Notes: generated by a model not told the origin, from the sequence alone. A stretch of 9,937 bases of DNA from an uncultured Clostridia bacterium (GCA_934131055.1 CAKOZB010000049.1:1-9937); one strand, 5' to 3'; positions 1 to 6,493 are shown, counted from the stretch's first letter. Numbers and translations: made by a program.

Positions 1-56
1 CTATTAAAAGCCGCGTGTCCTTTCCCATGTGACTTACTTTACGTGAATGAATCAAT
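1..56. other. Left-edge intergenic stub
   Basis: No gene or convincing terminator is visible here. Read on the minus strand, downstream of the TSCPD gene, it carries a purine-rich GGAAAGGA stretch that could serve as a ribosome binding site for a gene starting outside the window; this is only a guess. The plus strand is also open from base 1 to a TGA at 61-63, too short to interpret. Confidence 0.2.
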
Positions 57-305
57 TTACTGAGCGATTGCTTCGCGGAGTGCTTTGGCAAGCTGATCCG
101 GGCAGGAAGTCGCTTTGGAACCACATTTGATTCCGTCAAGTCTTTCGATGGCGTCTTCCACTTTCATTCCTTTTACAAGGCTTGCAATTCCTTGCAAATT
201 TCCGTTACAACCATTTATTACTTTTAGGCTTTTTATAATATTATTCTCAACTTCTACAATTATTTCTGTAGAACATACTCCTTGTGGTTTATATCTATAT
301 TCCAT
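57..305 (-). CDS. TSCPD-domain small protein (TIGR03905-like)
   Basis: Encodes 82 residues with the family's hallmark TSCPD at residues 67-70 (seen as ATSCPDQLA) and an N-terminal YKPQGVCS segment. These match the small stand-alone TSCPD proteins of Clostridia, related to the C-terminal TSCPD domain of some ribonucleotide reductases. Four cysteines (11, 33, 61, 68) are suitably placed for a metal site, but that is inference and no reaction is established for the stand-alone family. There is no signal peptide or membrane segment, so it should be cytoplasmic. The ATG at 305 is preceded by GAAAGGA at a somewhat long spacing of about 12 bases. It is transcribed divergently from the small gene at 516. 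The downstream side is cut by the window edge, so operon membership is unknown. Base composition is richer in G+C than cysteine desulfurase. Family assignment is confident, function unknown. Confidence 0.85.
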   Translation of the reverse strand: MEYRYKPQGVCSTEIIVEVENNIIKSLKVINGCNGNLQGIASLVKGMKVEDAIERLDGIKCGSKATSCPDQLAKALREAIAQ

Positions 306-427
306 TTAAAAGTTCATTCCTTTCACTTTATAGTATCCCTATATCATTTCAACTTTTATATCTATATTTTTACTATACAATAATACAACAAAATTAGGAA
401 AAAATCAAGGAAATAGCAAACTAAAAT

Positions 428-456
428 TTGCTTTTTATGTAAATTAGTGTTATAAT
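428..456 (+). promoter_or_regulatory. Promoter of the first small unknown gene
   Basis: A TTGCTT -35 (428-433) and a perfect TATAAT -10 (451-456) are separated by 17 bases. Transcription would start near 463, leaving a leader of about 50 bases with a weak CGAG/CTCG inverted repeat (466-469 and 482-485). The 32 bases from the -35 onward match those of the promoter at 945-973 at all but four positions. Confidence 0.75.
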
Positions 457-515
457 ATACCTAATCGAGAGTTACCAAAACCTCGTATAAAATATTTTAT
501 TTGGAGGGCCTTATT

Positions 516-884
516 ATGGCTGAAGTAAGCGTAAAAAGTTTTGAAACGTTGGTTGCAGTATCCAAGATGAATGATTCAGAACGGCAGGTAATTTTGGGAG
601 GTTCTTGCCCGTTAATTAGTAACCCATACATTTCTTATGGCGATCGAGTTTTGCTCGATTTCCGGATTGGTTTGACTGACGAAGAAAAAGACATGTCTCT
701 TGCAGAGCTGAATCAAAAATTCAGTCACTTGCATCTAATCAAATTTCCCGCTGGTCAGACCGAATGCCTGAAAAGTCAGTTCAATGGCAAAACCTTTTTG
801 GTGTTCTACTACCATGTGTACAACATGGATGAGGGCATCGCTCTTTACCAAAGGCTTAAGAAAAAGTACTTCGATGAGAAGTAA
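516..884 (+). CDS. Small protein of unknown function, paralog 1
   Basis: Encodes 122 residues that I do not recognise. I start it at the ATG at 516 because GGAGGG at 503-508 is an ideal ribosome binding site seven bases upstream. An in-frame TTG at 501 overlaps that site and is unlikely. The protein is soluble-looking, mixed charge, with no signal peptide or membrane segment. Its C-terminal part (residues 91-119, beginning GKTF and ending LKKKYF) aligns without gaps to residues 89-117 of the next gene, with 12 of 29 identical, including F, H, Y, LY and LKK positions. Together with the matching promoters and terminators, this suggests tandem duplication followed by divergence. It is a single-gene transcription unit. 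A hand count at 541-600 gives 25 of 60 G/C, against 13 of 60 at 1801-1860 in the desulfurase gene, so it may be acquired or under different codon selection. Confidence 0.8.
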   Translation: MAEVSVKSFETLVAVSKMNDSERQVILGGSCPLISNPYISYGDRVLLDFRIGLTDEEKDMSLAELNQKFSHLHLIKFPAGQTECLKSQFNGKTFLVFYYHVYNMDEGIALYQRLKKKYFDEK

Positions 885-898
885 CTCCTAAACCTCCA

Positions 899-938
899 AA
901 CCCTTGGATCACACTTGCGATCCAGGGGTTTTATTTTT
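899..938 (+). terminator. Intrinsic terminator of paralog 1
   Basis: Fully paired 12-bp stem (899-910 with 919-930, one G-U pair) with an eight-base loop, followed directly by a T-rich run. It lies 14 bases after the stop codon and closes a monocistronic unit. Confidence 0.9.
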
Positions 939-944
939 CCTCAT

Positions 945-973
945 TTGCATTTTATGTAAATATGTATTATAAT
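945..973 (+). promoter_or_regulatory. Promoter of the second small unknown gene
   Basis: TTGCAT -35 (945-950), 17-base spacer and perfect TATAAT -10 (968-973). The spacer shares TTTATGTAAAT with the promoter at 428-456, so the two units probably share their transcription control. It begins only seven bases after the preceding terminator. Confidence 0.75.
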
Positions 974-983
974 ATATATATCA

Positions 984-996
984 AGGCATCATGCCT
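984..996 (+). promoter_or_regulatory. Inverted repeat near transcription start
   Basis: AGGCAT, one base, then ATGCCT: a perfect 6-bp inverted repeat just downstream of the predicted start of transcription (about 980). It could be an operator or a small leader hairpin. The first paralog has no copy at the same place, so it is the clearest regulatory difference between the two units. Confidence 0.3.
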
Positions 997-1026
997 GTAA
1001 TTTTTATATTGTGAAAGGATTATAAG

Positions 1027-1383
1027 ATGACTGACTTAGTGAATTTGGCAATTCGTAAAAATTTCTTTGGAGAAAAAAGAGAAATTAAGCTCTATGTTAA
1101 TCAGCCTCACGTTTTGGATGTTTTTATTCCTGCCGAGGACAAGTTGAACGTTTTGCTCCTCATAGAAATTACATCTGATGAATGCAATCATTCTCGCGCT
1201 GGTATGCGCATCCGGCGTAAGTTAAGCCCTTTGTTCACCCAAAAATACGACAAAATCCAGAGTGATTACAGTATCACTCATCAAGAAGACGGTAAAAACT
1301 TCATGCGTGCAGAATTCCACTGCTACAGTCGCATTGCCGGCCGAAGGCTTTACAAAGAGCTCAAGAAAGAGTTCTTTAAGTAA
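1027..1383 (+). CDS. Small protein of unknown function, paralog 2
   Basis: Encodes 118 residues that I do not recognise. The ATG at 1027 follows AAAGGA at about eight bases. The middle is basic (RIRRK around residues 61-65) and the C-terminus (GKNF to LKKEFF, residues 89-117) matches the same region of the gene at 516-884. A hydrophobic stretch at 41-47 (NVLLLIE) lines up with VLLDFRIGL of the paralog. There is no signal peptide or convincing membrane helix, so it is probably cytoplasmic. It sits as its own promoter-gene-terminator unit, convergent with the cysteine desulfurase gene. Richer in G+C than that neighbour. Nothing here indicates toxin, antitoxin or phage function; the basic patch would allow nucleic acid binding, but that is speculation. 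Confidence 0.8.
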   Translation: MTDLVNLAIRKNFFGEKREIKLYVNQPHVLDVFIPAEDKLNVLLLIEITSDECNHSRAGMRIRRKLSPLFTQKYDKIQSDYSITHQEDGKNFMRAEFHCYSRIAGRRLYKELKKEFFK

Positions 1384-1406
1384 AACTCAGTAACAAAATC
1401 CTTTAA

Positions 1407-1446
1407 ATCCCCTAACTTGCACTTGCAAGTCAGGGGATCTTTTTAT
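1407..1446 (+). terminator. Intrinsic terminator of paralog 2
   Basis: A 14-bp stem (1407-1420 with 1425-1438) with one A-C mismatch and an ACTT tetraloop, then CTTTTTAT. The CACTTGC string around its loop also occurs in the terminator of paralog 1, consistent with duplication of the complete unit. Confidence 0.88.
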
Positions 1447-1496
1447 ATGAAAATTTTTACATATTATTGTTTATCAACTATCATAATATTTTTTAT

Positions 1497-1515
1497 TTGT
1501 ATTTTATAAATACAA
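1497..1515. terminator. Weak A/T hairpin between convergent genes
   Basis: An 8-bp all-but-one A/T stem (1497-1504 with 1508-1515) with loop TAT. It is followed by TTTTATTT on the plus strand and by A-rich sequence on the minus strand, so it may back up the preceding plus-strand terminator. I see no proper minus-strand terminator for the desulfurase gene. Confidence 0.25.
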
Positions 1516-1546
1516 TTTTATTTAGCCACAAACTTAAATATTAATT

Positions 1547-2692
1547 TTATCCTTTATTTCTTAGCTCATTTGTTATTTTTATTAAATTCACTACCAAATA
1601 ATCTATATCTTCTTTAGTATTTTCATCCCCTAAAGTTATTCTTATTGTTCCTTCTAACCATTCTTTATCTAATCCTATAGCTATTAATACATGAGACGGA
1701 GTTGCCGTTCCAGATGAACAAGCAGAACCACCAGAAGCACATATTCCAACTTCATCAAGTTTCATTAGAATATCACTTGAATCGCAGCCTTTAAATGATA
1801 CATTTATATTTCCTGGTAGTCTATTTGTTAAATCTCCATTTATTTTTATATCTTTAATGTTCTCTATTAATCTTGATATACAATATTGTCTTAAAGCTAA
1901 TAATTTTTTATTATATCTGTCTATATTGTATGTTGCAATCTCTATTGCTTTTCCTAATCCTACTATTCCAGCAACATTTTCTGTTCCAGACCTTTTATTT
2001 TTTTCTTGATGACCACCATCTTGTATTCTTTCAAAATTTATACCTTTTCTTACATATAATGCTCCAACACCTTTTGGTCCATAAAATTTATGTGCAGACA
2101 TCGAGAGCATATCTACATTCATACTCTGAACATCTATTTTTATGTTTCCAATAGCTTGAACTGCATCTGTATGGAATACTATATTATTCCAATGTGCTAT
2201 TCTTCCAATTTCTTGTATATTCTGTATAGTTCCTAGCTCATTATTTGCCATCATAATGCTAATAAGTATAGTACCATTACATATTTCATGTTTAAGCTCA
2301 TTAATGTCTACAAATCCATTCTCGTCAACATTTAGATATGTTACTCTAAAACCTTTGTGCTCTAAATTTTTACACGTATTTAAAACTGCTGGGTGTTCAA
2401 TTTTAGATGTTATTATGTGGTTTCCTCTGCATCTATTTGCATATGCAAATCCTTTAATTGCTAAATTATCACTTTCACTTCCACAAGAAGTAAAATACAC
2501 TTCCTCTTCATTACAATTAATTGCTCTTGCTACTTTTCGTCTAGCACACTCTATAGCTCTTTTTGCCTCACGTCCTATATAATATAAAGATGATGGATTA
2601 CCATACTCTAAATTAAAATATGGTATCATCTCATTTAAAACTTCTCTCTTTACTGCAGTTGTGGCAGAATGGTCAAAATAAATCTCCTTCAA
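1547..2692 (-). CDS. nifS: Cysteine desulfurase, NifS/IscS family
   Basis: PLP-dependent enzyme that takes sulfur from L-cysteine, leaving alanine, and holds it as a persulfide for Fe-S cluster or thio-nucleotide synthesis. The 381-residue length is normal. Visible signatures are the N-terminal IYFDHSATT, H100 (stacking on PLP), D176 and Q179 in the HTDAVQ motif, the PLP lysine K202 in SAHK, RSGTEN at 234-239, and catalytic C325 in the extended SACSSGTATPSH loop typical of group I enzymes. The start is TTG at 2692: no ATG fits, the protein then begins exactly where the family does, and AGGAAG lies about 11 bases upstream. No iscU, iscR, thiI or mnmA lies next to it here, so its sulfur acceptor cannot be read from context. 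Codons are extremely A/T-rich. Class is certain; NifS versus IscS naming is not. Confidence 0.95.
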   Translation of the reverse strand: MKEIYFDHSATTAVKREVLNEMIPYFNLEYGNPSSLYYIGREAKRAIECARRKVARAINCNEEEVYFTSCGSESDNLAIKGFAYANRCRGNHIITSKIEHPAVLNTCKNLEHKGFRVTYLNVDENGFVDINELKHEICNGTILISIMMANNELGTIQNIQEIGRIAHWNNIVFHTDAVQAIGNIKIDVQSMNVDMLSMSAHKFYGPKGVGALYVRKGINFERIQDGGHQEKNKRSGTENVAGIVGLGKAIEIATYNIDRYNKKLLALRQYCISRLIENIKDIKINGDLTNRLPGNINVSFKGCDSSDILMKLDEVGICASGGSACSSGTATPSHVLIAIGLDKEWLEGTIRITLGDENTKEDIDYLVVNLIKITNELRNKG

Positions 2693-2716
2693 AAAAAATC
2701 ACTTCCTATTCCCTAT

Positions 2717-2722
2717 ATTATA
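2717..2722 (-). promoter_or_regulatory. Possible -10 box of the desulfurase gene
   Basis: A perfect TATAAT on the minus strand about 25 bases before the TTG start, implying a leader of only about 18 bases that still includes AGGAAG. No good -35 stands 16-18 bases upstream. If this is the start point, the RNA-like element at 2763-2877 is upstream of the promoter and not part of the leader. Confidence 0.35.
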
Positions 2723-2762
2723 TTCATTTTAGAATAAAAAGTTCTTGATATATTTTAGGTAT

Positions 2763-2877
2763 AAAAGAGAAGAATATATCTTTTTTAAATGAGACCGGAA
2801 ATGCGCCTTGAGGGGTCGAATGCGCCCCGACCAAGCATGACGTGTCGAGGCTTTAAAAATATATATTCTTCTCTTTT
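2763..2877 (+). ncRNA. Structured RNA-like element, copy A
   Basis: A 115-base element closed by a perfect 17-bp stem (2763-2779 with 2861-2877), continuing inward through one mismatch to five and three more pairs. Inside are a conserved ACCGGAAA (2794-2801), a second stem GCCTTGA/TCGAGGC (2805-2811 with 2845-2851), a hairpin GGGGT/GCCCC (2812-2816 with 2824-2828), then GACCAAG (2829-2835) and GACGTGT (2839-2845). Nearly all of these recur in copy B. Two pairs are G-U on the plus strand and would be A-C mismatches on the other, so I assign plus. The outer stem runs straight into a T run ending at 2880, which could terminate such a transcript. The core is much richer in G+C than its surroundings. 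No clear plus-strand promoter is visible. I cannot match it to a riboswitch, ribozyme or other RNA family from memory. A repeat/mobile element is the alternative. Confidence 0.5.
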
Positions 2878-2908
2878 TTTCTAACTATCATTAAACAGTA
2901 AATTAAAT

Positions 2909-2935
2909 ACGGTGCTGGCTTTTAACCAACACCGT
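2909..2935 (-). terminator. Terminator after the ftsH operon
   Basis: A 10-bp stem (2909-2918 with 2926-2935, one G-U pair on the minus strand) with a seven-base loop, starting four bases past the stop codon of the membrane protein gene and followed by ATTTAATTT. The run is T-rich but not a clean T tract. On the plus strand it is followed by TTCTTTATTTT, so it could also work in that direction. Confidence 0.7.
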
Positions 2936-2939
2936 TTCT

Positions 2940-3281
2940 TTATTTTGCAGATGAATCTTTCCATCTATCAATTTTAATTTCTCTATATGTGTCCATTACA
3001 TCTCTATACTTTGAATATTCATCTTCCCATATTATTGAAGGAATTTTTTCAAATGCATCAGACATTTTTTCTGTTTCCTGTAAGAAAATTATTTTTTCTT
3101 GTGGCGACATTTTGTTGTACTTTTTTGAGAATAGATATAGTTTATCTAATTCTTCGTTTGCCTTTATGAATGACCAAAAGTCTTTTACTTCAATCCCGGC
3201 CATATTAATCTGCATTATAGCAACCATAATCAATGTTATAATTATGAATATTAATATTCCAATAGCAACAATTGCCTCCAT
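2940..3281 (-). CDS. Single-pass membrane protein of unknown function
   Basis: Encodes 113 residues. Residues 3-23 form one strongly hydrophobic helix rich in isoleucine, acting as a membrane anchor; it has no signal-peptidase-like site. The remaining 85 or so residues are highly charged and predicted helical, without recognised motifs. The ATG at 3281 has AAGGAAGG about eight bases upstream. It starts 27 bases after the ftsH stop, is followed at once by a terminator, and has no promoter of its own in that gap, so it is almost certainly co-transcribed with ftsH. It could be a small partner or substrate adaptor of the membrane protease, but only position supports that. I do not recognise the family. 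Confidence 0.8.
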   Translation of the reverse strand: MEAIVAIGILIFIIITLIMVAIMQINMAGIEVKDFWSFIKANEELDKLYLFSKKYNKMSPQEKIIFLQETEKMSDAFEKIPSIIWEDEYSKYRDVMDTYREIKIDRWKDSSAK

Positions 3282-3309
3282 TTTTTTCTACCTTCCTTAC
3301 TTTTCAAGA

Positions 3310-5118
3310 CTATTCTTCATTAAATATTGCCTCGAATTCTTCTCCTGTAATTTTTTCTTTTTCTAATAATACTTTTGCTACTGCGTGTAATTTGTCTTCA
3401 TGTGTTCTTAATATTTCTTTTGCACTGTTGTAACATGTATCTAGAATTCTCTTCATTTCTTCATCTATTATTCCGGCTGTTTCTTCAGAATATGTTTTTT
3501 CTTGTGCGAAATCTCTTCCTAAGAATACTTCGTTTTGGTCTGAACCTAAAGTAATTGTTCCTACTCTTTGGCTCATTCCATATTTTGTTACCATTGAGTT
3601 TGCAATTTTTGTAGCTCTTTCAATATCATTGCTTGCACCAGTTGATATATCGTCTAATATCAATTCTTCTGAAGCTCTACCACCTAATAATGATATTATT
3701 TGTTCAATCATTTCTGTTTTAGACATAAATGATTTATCTTCTGTTGGTTGATACATTGTGTATCCACCAGCCATTCCTCTTGGAACTATTGATATTTCGT
3801 GTACTGCATCTTGTGTTGGTAAGAATTTACTTACTACTGCGTGGCCAGCCTCATGATATGCAACAAGCTTCTTTTCTTTTTCGCTTCTTACTCTTGTTGT
3901 TTTTTCTGGTCCCATTGTAACTTTAACCATTGCATCTTCAATTTCTTTTTCATGAATTTCTTTTAAGTTTCTTCTTGCTGCAAGCAATGCTGCTTCATTT
4001 AATATGTTTTCTAAGTCAGCACCAGAAAATCCAGCAGTATTTTTTGCAACTATTTTTAAGTCTATATCATCTGCTAATTTCTTTTTTCTTGCATGAACTT
4101 CTAATATTTGCTCTCTTGCTCTAACATCTGGAAGTCCAACTACTATTTGTCTGTCAAATCTTCCTGGCCTTAATAAAGCCTTATCTAATACATCAGGTCT
4201 ATTTGTTGCTGCTAAAACTATAACGCCTTCATTTGCTGCAAATCCATCCATTTCAACCAATAATTGGTTTAATGTTTGCTCTCTTTCATCATGTCCTCCG
4301 CCAAGGCCTGCACCTCTTTGACGACCAACTGCATCAATTTCATCTATGAATACAATACAAGGAGCTTTTTTCTTTGCTTCTTCGAATAAATCTCTTACAC
4401 GTGATGCACCAACACCAACGAACATTTCTACGAAGTCTGAACCACTTATTATAAAGAATGGAACTCCTGCTTCTCCTGCAACTGCTTTTGCAAGTAATGT
4501 TTTACCAGTTCCTGGTTGACCTACTAATAAAACACCCTTTGGAATATGTGCTCCCATTTCTGTGAACTTTGTAGGATTTTTTAAAAATTCTACTATTTCT
4601 TCTAATTCTTCTTTTTCTTCATCAACACCAGCAACATCATCAAATGTAACTCTGTTTTTGTCTGTTGGGTTTAATACTCTAGCTTTGCTCTTTCCAAAAG
4701 TCATTGTTTTATTTCCATTTTGGCTATTTGCTCCACTCATCAGTACAAACCAGAAAATAAAGAATATTACTATAATTCCTATTGGAGTTAAATATGCTAA
4801 GAAAATTCCCCATGCAGACTCAGATTTTTCAGTTACTGTTATGCTAGCTGATTTCATGTTGTCTTGTAAATTTTCCATCAAGTTATCTACACTTGGCACA
4901 TTAACTTTTTTCTCTATATTATCATTTTTAAGCTTTACTGTTGCAGAAGCACCGCCTGCATCCAGCTCAATCTTTTCTACTTGACCGGCATCAATCTTCG
5001 CAATCAAGTCTGAATATGAAAGTTTTGTATTTGAATTTTCTAATATTGTTGATATTGCTACCACCAAAATTACGCCAATTATTAGCCAAACAGCTAATGT
5101 TTTTAAACTATTTTTCAA
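3310..5118 (-). CDS. ftsH: ATP-dependent zinc metalloprotease FtsH
   Basis: Membrane-anchored AAA+ protease that extracts and degrades misassembled membrane proteins and short-lived regulators, working as a hexamer on the cytoplasmic face. The 602-residue protein is complete: membrane helix at about 8-27, an external domain to about 100, second helix at about 104-128, then the AAA module with Walker A at 200-207 (GQPGTGKT, with Q where P is usual), pore residues F233-V234-G235, Walker B ending D259-E260, and arginine fingers R317 and R320. The protease domain has the zinc motif HEAGH at 422-426 and third ligand D498. The start is TTG at 5118, fixed by GGAGG seven bases upstream and a family-typical N-terminus; stop is TAG. 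It has its own promoter and is followed by a small membrane protein gene. hpt, often between tilS and ftsH in Bacillota, is absent. Confidence 0.98.
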   Translation of the reverse strand: MKNSLKTLAVWLIIGVILVVAISTILENSNTKLSYSDLIAKIDAGQVEKIELDAGGASATVKLKNDNIEKKVNVPSVDNLMENLQDNMKSASITVTEKSESAWGIFLAYLTPIGIIVIFFIFWFVLMSGANSQNGNKTMTFGKSKARVLNPTDKNRVTFDDVAGVDEEKEELEEIVEFLKNPTKFTEMGAHIPKGVLLVGQPGTGKTLLAKAVAGEAGVPFFIISGSDFVEMFVGVGASRVRDLFEEAKKKAPCIVFIDEIDAVGRQRGAGLGGGHDEREQTLNQLLVEMDGFAANEGVIVLAATNRPDVLDKALLRPGRFDRQIVVGLPDVRAREQILEVHARKKKLADDIDLKIVAKNTAGFSGADLENILNEAALLAARRNLKEIHEKEIEDAMVKVTMGPEKTTRVRSEKEKKLVAYHEAGHAVVSKFLPTQDAVHEISIVPRGMAGGYTMYQPTEDKSFMSKTEMIEQIISLLGGRASEELILDDISTGASNDIERATKIANSMVTKYGMSQRVGTITLGSDQNEVFLGRDFAQEKTYSEETAGIIDEEMKRILDTCYNSAKEILRTHEDKLHAVAKVLLEKEKITGEEFEAIFNEE

Positions 5119-5199
5119 AATATTTCCTCCTTTTGTTTGATACTATAAATATAATTTTTTGTTATATTTATTATTACTTTTTCCTTTCAGATATTTTGC

Positions 5200-5228
5200 A
5201 ATATATCACATTTAAGCCATTATTTCAA
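5200..5228 (-). promoter_or_regulatory. ftsH promoter
   Basis: On the minus strand TTGAAA (5223-5228) and TATATT (5200-5205) stand 17 bases apart. The implied leader is about 75 bases and excludes the RNA-like element, which lies about 100 bases further upstream. No CIRCE-like or CtsR-like heat-shock operator is obvious. Confidence 0.65.
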
Positions 5229-5324
5229 TACTTTCAGGCAAAGTTTATTATTACAAAATTGTTAAATTTTCGTAAATCTTACGGAAGAACGAATGAACTT
5301 AATTTATCTTTACTTTTCAAGAAG

Positions 5325-5429
5325 CAAATTTTTATTTTTTTAAACGAAACCGGAAACCCGCCTTTTGAGGAGTCTGAAGGAACTCCGACCAAGAGCGACG
5401 TGTTGAGGCTTTATAAAAATAAAAATTTG
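5325..5429 (+). ncRNA. Structured RNA-like element, copy B
   Basis: Second copy of the element at 2763-2877, in the same orientation. The outer stem is a perfect 15-bp helix (5325-5339 with 5415-5429) extended by one T-T mismatch and four more pairs. Its sequence is unrelated to the outer stem of copy A, so pairing and not sequence has been kept. The core repeats ACCGGAAA (5349-5356), stem GCCTT/GAGGC (5360-5364 with 5405-5409), hairpin GGAGT/ACTCC (5369-5373 with 5382-5386), GACCAAG (5387-5393) and GACGTGT (5397-5403). In the inner hairpin, G-C in copy A becomes A-U here, and U-G becomes U-A: compensatory changes. A U-G pair in the second stem favours the plus strand. No T run follows this copy and no plus-strand promoter is evident. 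Family unknown to me. Confidence 0.5.
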
Positions 5430-5438
5430 GTCTAGTCA

Positions 5439-6431
5439 TTAATGCGATAATCTTTCGAAGCTTACTTTCCCGCCTTTTACGGATATTTTATAATATTTAT
5501 TCGGCATCAAAAATTTATTTCCTATATTATTTCCACATAATTTTATAATATCCTCTACATGTTTCTTTTCTATTCCATTCGATGTTCCAAATAATGTTTT
5601 TGTAGTTTGCATTATTATTCTTGTTTTTATTACATGCTCTTGTTGATTAAATTTTTTTAAATTTAAAACTATTTTTGTGTTTTCTTGTTCTATTAAAATC
5701 TCTGTAAATGCTTTCTCCGTAGCATTTTGCATGTAATCTTCTTCATCTAAAACAAGTTCAGAAAGTCTATCTAATGTTTCTATTATGTTTGGATTAAATT
5801 CCTTTTGAATATATGGAATAAGTTCATTTCTTATTCTATTTCTTGTGTAAGTATTATCTTTGTTTGTTTTGTCAAATTTAGGTTGTAAATTTTTTTCTTC
5901 ACAATAATTTTCAATATCAGCTCTATTGCATTTTATTAGAGGCCTTACAAATTTTCCTTCTCTATATGGTTTTATGCCCCCAAGGCCAGAAATTCCACTT
6001 CCTCTAAAAAGATGCATCAATACTGTTTCTGCGTTGTCGTTAAGGTTATGGGCAATTGCAATTTTATTTGCACCAACCTTTTCTGATATTTCATCAAAAA
6101 ATGCATATCTTTCACGTCTTCCACATTCTTCTGTACCAATCTTTAATTCTGTTGATTTTTTCAAAATATCAACAAATTTCACATAGCATTCAATTTCTTT
6201 ATTCTTACAATATTCTTGCACATATACTGTTTCAGATTTAGCCTCTTCCCTTATCATGTGGTTTAAATGTGCAACTACTATCTTTTTTATTTGTAATTCT
6301 TGCTTTAATTCTATCAGATTATCCAATAGGCACATCGAGTCTGGTCCACCAGAAACAGCCACTATAATAGTATCATTTGGTTCTATTAAATTATACTTTT
6401 TTATTGTATTTAATATTGTTTCTCTTACCAT
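5439..6431 (-). CDS. tilS: tRNA(Ile)-lysidine synthase TilS, short form
   Basis: Attaches lysine to C34 of the CAU-anticodon tRNA-Ile, changing its decoding from AUG to AUA; ATP-dependent, cytoplasmic and normally essential. The PP-loop motif SGGPDS lies at residues 27-32, followed by family blocks such as RRERYAFF, AHNLNDNAET, FRGSGISGLGG, RPLI and TRNRIRNELIP. I prefer the ATG at 6431: an upstream in-frame ATG at 6443 abuts GAGGA with no spacing, whereas 6431 lies about 12 bases from it, and the family starts near VRETILNTIKKYN. With 330 residues it keeps the central region but lacks most or all of the C-terminal domain seen in longer forms such as those of Bacillus or E. coli; short forms are known, for example in Aquifex. 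It is the last gene of the rplI-dnaB-tilS run, 62 bases after dnaB. Confidence 0.95.
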   Translation of the reverse strand: MVRETILNTIKKYNLIEPNDTIIVAVSGGPDSMCLLDNLIELKQELQIKKIVVAHLNHMIREEAKSETVYVQEYCKNKEIECYVKFVDILKKSTELKIGTEECGRRERYAFFDEISEKVGANKIAIAHNLNDNAETVLMHLFRGSGISGLGGIKPYREGKFVRPLIKCNRADIENYCEEKNLQPKFDKTNKDNTYTRNRIRNELIPYIQKEFNPNIIETLDRLSELVLDEEDYMQNATEKAFTEILIEQENTKIVLNLKKFNQQEHVIKTRIIMQTTKTLFGTSNGIEKKHVEDIIKLCGNNIGNKFLMPNKYYKISVKGGKVSFERLSH

Positions 6432-6493
6432 ATAATATTTCATTCCTCACTTTTTACAAGCTGTATATTATTATAATTTATAGCTTTAAAAAA

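Larger units (their letters stand above)
5119..5438. other. Intergenic region between tilS and ftsH
   Basis: 320 bases without a gene. From the tilS side it contains RNA-like element copy B (5325-5429), a weak CGTAA/TTACG inverted repeat (5271-5275 with 5279-5283), the ftsH promoter (5200-5228) and the ftsH ribosome binding site. I see no conventional terminator after tilS on the minus strand; the long outer stem of copy B begins about ten bases beyond the tilS stop and may do that job. Confidence 0.7.

Noticed and set aside
1..63. End of a plus-strand gene entering from the left
   Set aside because: Only 20 codons are open and overlap the TSCPD gene stop; nothing in the peptide is recognisable.
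501..515. TTG at 501 as the start of the first small gene
   Set aside because: It overlaps the GGAGGG ribosome binding site that serves the ATG at 516.
899..1438. CRISPR-like repeats suggested by the two similar hairpins
   Set aside because: Only two hairpins, each at the end of a gene and followed by T runs; they are terminators.
1873..2154. Open frames opposite nifS, ftsH, tilS, dnaB and rplI
   Set aside because: They are F/L/S-rich translations of the complementary strand of A/T-rich genes, without ribosome binding sites or recognisable domains.
2763..2877. Hammerhead ribozyme or a common riboswitch
   Set aside because: No CUGAUGA-type core is present in either copy, and the conserved strings do not match the riboswitch cores I know. 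The elements also lie upstream of the nearest promoters.
5325..5429. Riboswitch in the ftsH leader
   Set aside because: A good ftsH promoter at 5200-5228 lies downstream of the element, and G-U pairing favours the opposite strand.
2763..5429. Composite transposon with ftsH as cargo
   Set aside because: The repeats are short, diverged, encode no transposase, and no target-site duplication was seen.
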